From NCBI GenBank assembly GCA_037043235.1, contig JAWRVZ010000065.1:1233501-1297500 (forward strand): 64,000 nucleotides of DNA. The letters are read 5' to 3'. This document shows positions 61,440 to 64,000 of the stretch, one piece after another. The position numbers and the translations under genes are program-made. The stretch is from Rhodeus uyekii (taxonomy: Eukaryota > Chordata > Actinopteri > Cypriniformes > Acheilognathidae). How positions within the stretch are numbered: position 1 is the stretch's first letter; each line of letters begins with the position of its first letter. The notes below the pieces were generated by a model. That model was not told where the DNA came from and ran no database searches. It saw nothing but the letters and a program-made list of their open reading frames with translations.

Positions 61440-62830
61440 ACTGATAACACCAAGTCAATTAAACTTCAGGGATCTCAATCTGTCCTGTTAAGAAGCGTAA
61501 GGTATTGTGAATCAGTTTCACCTGCCTTGGTGCAAATGAAAGTGACAACAGGTGCACTGGAGAAGCAACAGCAAGACAAGCCACGAAAAGGGATTGATTT
61601 TGCAGGTGGTGGCCATAAAAAAATTGTTCTCTCCATATTCTTCTTGAATGATTTGTCTTTAGATCTGTGTTTTGTTAGGGTCACTGTCTGTAGCAAGAGG
61701 CAGTTCCTGCAACCAAATCAAGTTGCACAGGCTGTCCTGCTCCTCAAGGATGGCACATCCAAACCTGCCATTGTAAGGAGGTTTGGTTTGTCTCCCAGCA
61801 AAGTTTCAATAGCATAGAGGACATACAGGAAGACAAGGCTGTTACACATGAAGTTCTGGACTGGGACGTAGAAGGCCAACAACCCAGCAGCAGAACCGGT
61901 ATCTGCTCCTTTGTGTGAGGGGGAACAGGAGCAGCTGCCAGAGCCCTACAAAATGACCTCCTACTGGTGTGCATGTTTCTGACCAAACTGTCAGAAACAG
62001 ACTTCATGAGGGGGAAATGAGGGTCTGATGTGCTCTAGTGGGACCTGTGCTCACAGCTCAGCACTGTGCAGATTGATTGGCATTTGCCAGAGAACACCAG
62101 CAAGTCCACCATTGGCGCCTCATTCTCTTCACGGAGAGCAGGTTCACACTGAACGCATGTGACAGACGTGAAAGAGCCTGGAGAGGCTGTGGGGAACATT
62201 ATTCTGCGTGCAAAATCATCCAGCCTGAATGGTTTGTCATTGGGTCTGGGGAGGAATATCCTTGGAGGGTCGCACAGACCTCCACGTGCTGGCCAATGGT
62301 TCCCTTACTGCTATCAGTAGTGTGTGTGGCCTCCACGCGCCTGTACTCACAACAACATCTGGGCATGCTCCTGATGAGATGGCGGATGGTGTCCTGGGGA
62401 ATCTCCTCCCAGACCTGGATCAGGACATCAGTGAGCTCTTGGACAGCCTGTGGTGCTACTTGGCATAATGACGATACATAATGTCCCAGAGCTTCTCAGT
62501 TGGATTCAGGTCTGGCCAATCAATGGCATCAATGCCTTCGTCATTTAAAAACTGCCTACACACTCTAGCCACATGAGGCTGGGTATTATCATCTGCCAAG
62601 AGGAACCCAGGGCCCCACTGCAGCAGCCAAAGGTCTCAATGGCTCTCAGGATTTTGTAACTTACATTATGAGATGCTGTGATGAACAGCCTGTAACTTAA
62701 ATTTTCTTGCATTGATTTTTGAATCCAACCATCAGTGTGATTTTGGTTTCCATTGACTGTTGTCACATAATTTTGTTCTTAACAAATTATGGAATGTATA
62801 TAAATAAAGATTTTCAAAATGAAAATTTTG
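61440..62830 (+). mobile_element. Tc1/mariner-superfamily transposon relic with internal inversion
   Basis: The plus strand from about 61690 encodes, with frame breaks and stops, the N-terminal half of an IS630/Tc1/mariner-type transposase: a helix-turn-helix block (VAQAVLLLKDGTSKPAIVRR), then AFAREHQ, FTLNACDRRERAW and GGISLEGRTDLHVLANGSL. From about 62325 to 62615 the C-terminal half is on the minus strand: PHVARVCRQFLNDEGIDAID, LNPTEKLWDIMYR, and in another frame the WEEIPQDTIRHLIRSMPR region. The element is therefore internally inverted. It is long inactive. Confidence 0.8.
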
Positions 62831-62869
62831 TTAATTGAGCTCGAAAGTGGGATTTAAGTGCTTCCTTAA

Positions 62870-63158
62870 TTGTTTAAAGAAAATCAGAAAAGAAGCATTA
62901 AACTGATGAAAAGTGACAGTAAAAATATTTATAATGTTAAAATAATTATATTTATATTGCTGTTATATTGAACTTTCATTTATCAAATAAAACTGAAAAA
63001 AATGTGTCAGGATTTCCAAAAACATATGACAAAGCAACATGGCTGTTTTCAACACATATGATGATAAGAAATGTTTCTTAAGCAGCATATCAGAATGAAG
63101 ACTGGAGGAATGAGGCTGAAAATTCAGCTTTTCCATCACATGAATGAATGACTCTTTA
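62870..63158. repeat. Dispersed fish repeat
   Basis: GAAAAGTGACAGTAAAAATATT and related words mark another copy of the repeat at 17985-18360. Confidence 0.5.
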
Positions 63159-63161
63159 AAA

Positions 63162-64000
63162 CAGTTGAGTTCACTTATCTCGAGCTCGGTTAACTCGACA
63201 ACCCTATTATGTCGACGTTTTTGAAGTGGAACCACCAAACTCCCTATTTGTCTTAGCATTTTCTTATGGGTTATGTTGATTCTTTTATGTCGCCGAAACC
63301 CTGATATCTCGAGCACAAAAGAGGGACAAATTCACCACTTCACATGGTTATCTCGATCCTGTGACTAATGAGCGTACGTAGTTCACTGCGCATATGCTGA
63401 GTTTGCGTTGCACGTGGATCGCGGTCCATATAGTTGCTCTGTCAGTGACGCTTCTCTCACAGAACCGCACAGCACTCTCTGAAGTGAAAGCATATATCAT
63501 TCTTACGCTTCTCAACGAGCCTCATCCGCTTCTGTGTGCACATAAAGCCCGCCTTCTCTGATTTGATTGGTTTTCTCAAATATTTTGACATTGGTCAGTA
63601 ACGAGCGGTTACCAACCAATGAGTATGAGGCTTAGATAAACACACACACACACACACACCGTGCTTCTGTTCTGACGCGCGCTCTGCTCAGCGCCGCAGT
63701 GGATTGAAGAACACGGTTGTTAAAAGACGGGATGAAGCTGAATTTGTTGAGAAAGCACATTAGACAGGCAGAACGCAAGAAAGTATGCAATCTAGCACAG
63801 CGTGATGATCTCTCGAATATGTTATACGCTGTGAGCGAAATTGTGTTTGCAATGTTGGAGAATATAATTAAAGGTTTGTATCGAGAATCAAAGTTTTTTT
63901 TTATTGTATACTGGTAAATTTCTGCTGTTAGTTGGTGCACATATGACTTTTGTTGTTAGCAAACATATACAGTGTATGTACATTTTTATAGCAAGCCGAT
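63162..64000 (+). mobile_element. 5' part of a Tigger-like DNA element, cut by window end
   Basis: CAGTTGAGTTCACTTATCTC followed by GAGCTCGGTTAACTCGAC and later ATGTCGACG / TATCTCGAGCAC words is typical of the ends of Tigger/pogo-like elements, which carry several CTCGA-type subterminal repeats. A small frame at 63717-63917 (from MLKDGMKLNLLRKHIRQAER) is open but is not recognisable as a transposase. The other end is outside the window. Confidence 0.45.

Overview
The window looks like nuclear DNA of a teleost fish, most likely a cyprinid (carp, goldfish or zebrafish relative). Genes have GT-AG introns, the non-coding DNA is AT-rich and crowded with fish-type hAT, Tc1/mariner, Tigger-like and tRNA-SINE repeats, and a carbonyl reductase gene followed by a MORC3 gene on the same strand matches a conserved vertebrate neighbourhood (CBR1-MORC3 on human chromosome 21). 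The species is inferred; no species-specific marker was seen.

Layout. Positions 1-2100 hold a small, intact three-exon carbonyl reductase gene (cbr1-like, 276 aa) with an NRF1-type palindrome just upstream. Positions 2438-16538 hold a morc3-like gene whose exons are almost all recognisable: GHKL ATPase, CW zinc finger, coiled coil and conserved C-terminus. It carries many disabling changes: a 2-base insertion in exon 2, a tandem duplication that copies part of exon 4, a scrambled CW exon containing a perfect hairpin, two donor sites that seem off by one base, and a frame break plus an in-frame TAA in the coiled-coil exon. I read it as a decaying gene copy, as expected after genome duplication. 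Its introns hold a hAT element nested inside another hAT, each with its own 8-base target duplication, and a third hAT with an internal 36-base tandem repeat.

Positions 16.5-48.8 kb hold no gene I can recognise. They contain SINEs, MITEs, an LTR-like direct-repeat pair around a 30-base minisatellite, microsatellites, a 730-base polypyrimidine tract and a CpG-rich element flanked by TTAA. One exon-like open frame lies on the minus strand at about 24.24-24.53 kb.

Positions 48868-54041 hold a complete DIRS-type tyrosine-recombinase retrotransposon. It has 150-base inverted terminal repeats that look identical by eye, an internal complementary region that joins copies of both ends, a shared GTT at both borders, and open gag, RT/RNase H/methyltransferase-like and tyrosine recombinase frames. 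Gag and the recombinase lie in the same frame, separated by one UGA codon in a UGAC context, and the recombinase frame stays open through the whole RT region. This is the most interesting unit in the window. The ITRs carry a compact promoter-like set: two TGACGTCA sites, CACGTG, CCAAT and a TATA-like box.

Positions 54-64 kb are again repeats: a 207-base CA microsatellite, MITEs, a Tc1/mariner-superfamily transposase relic whose C-terminal half is inverted, and the 5' end of a Tigger-like element running off the window.
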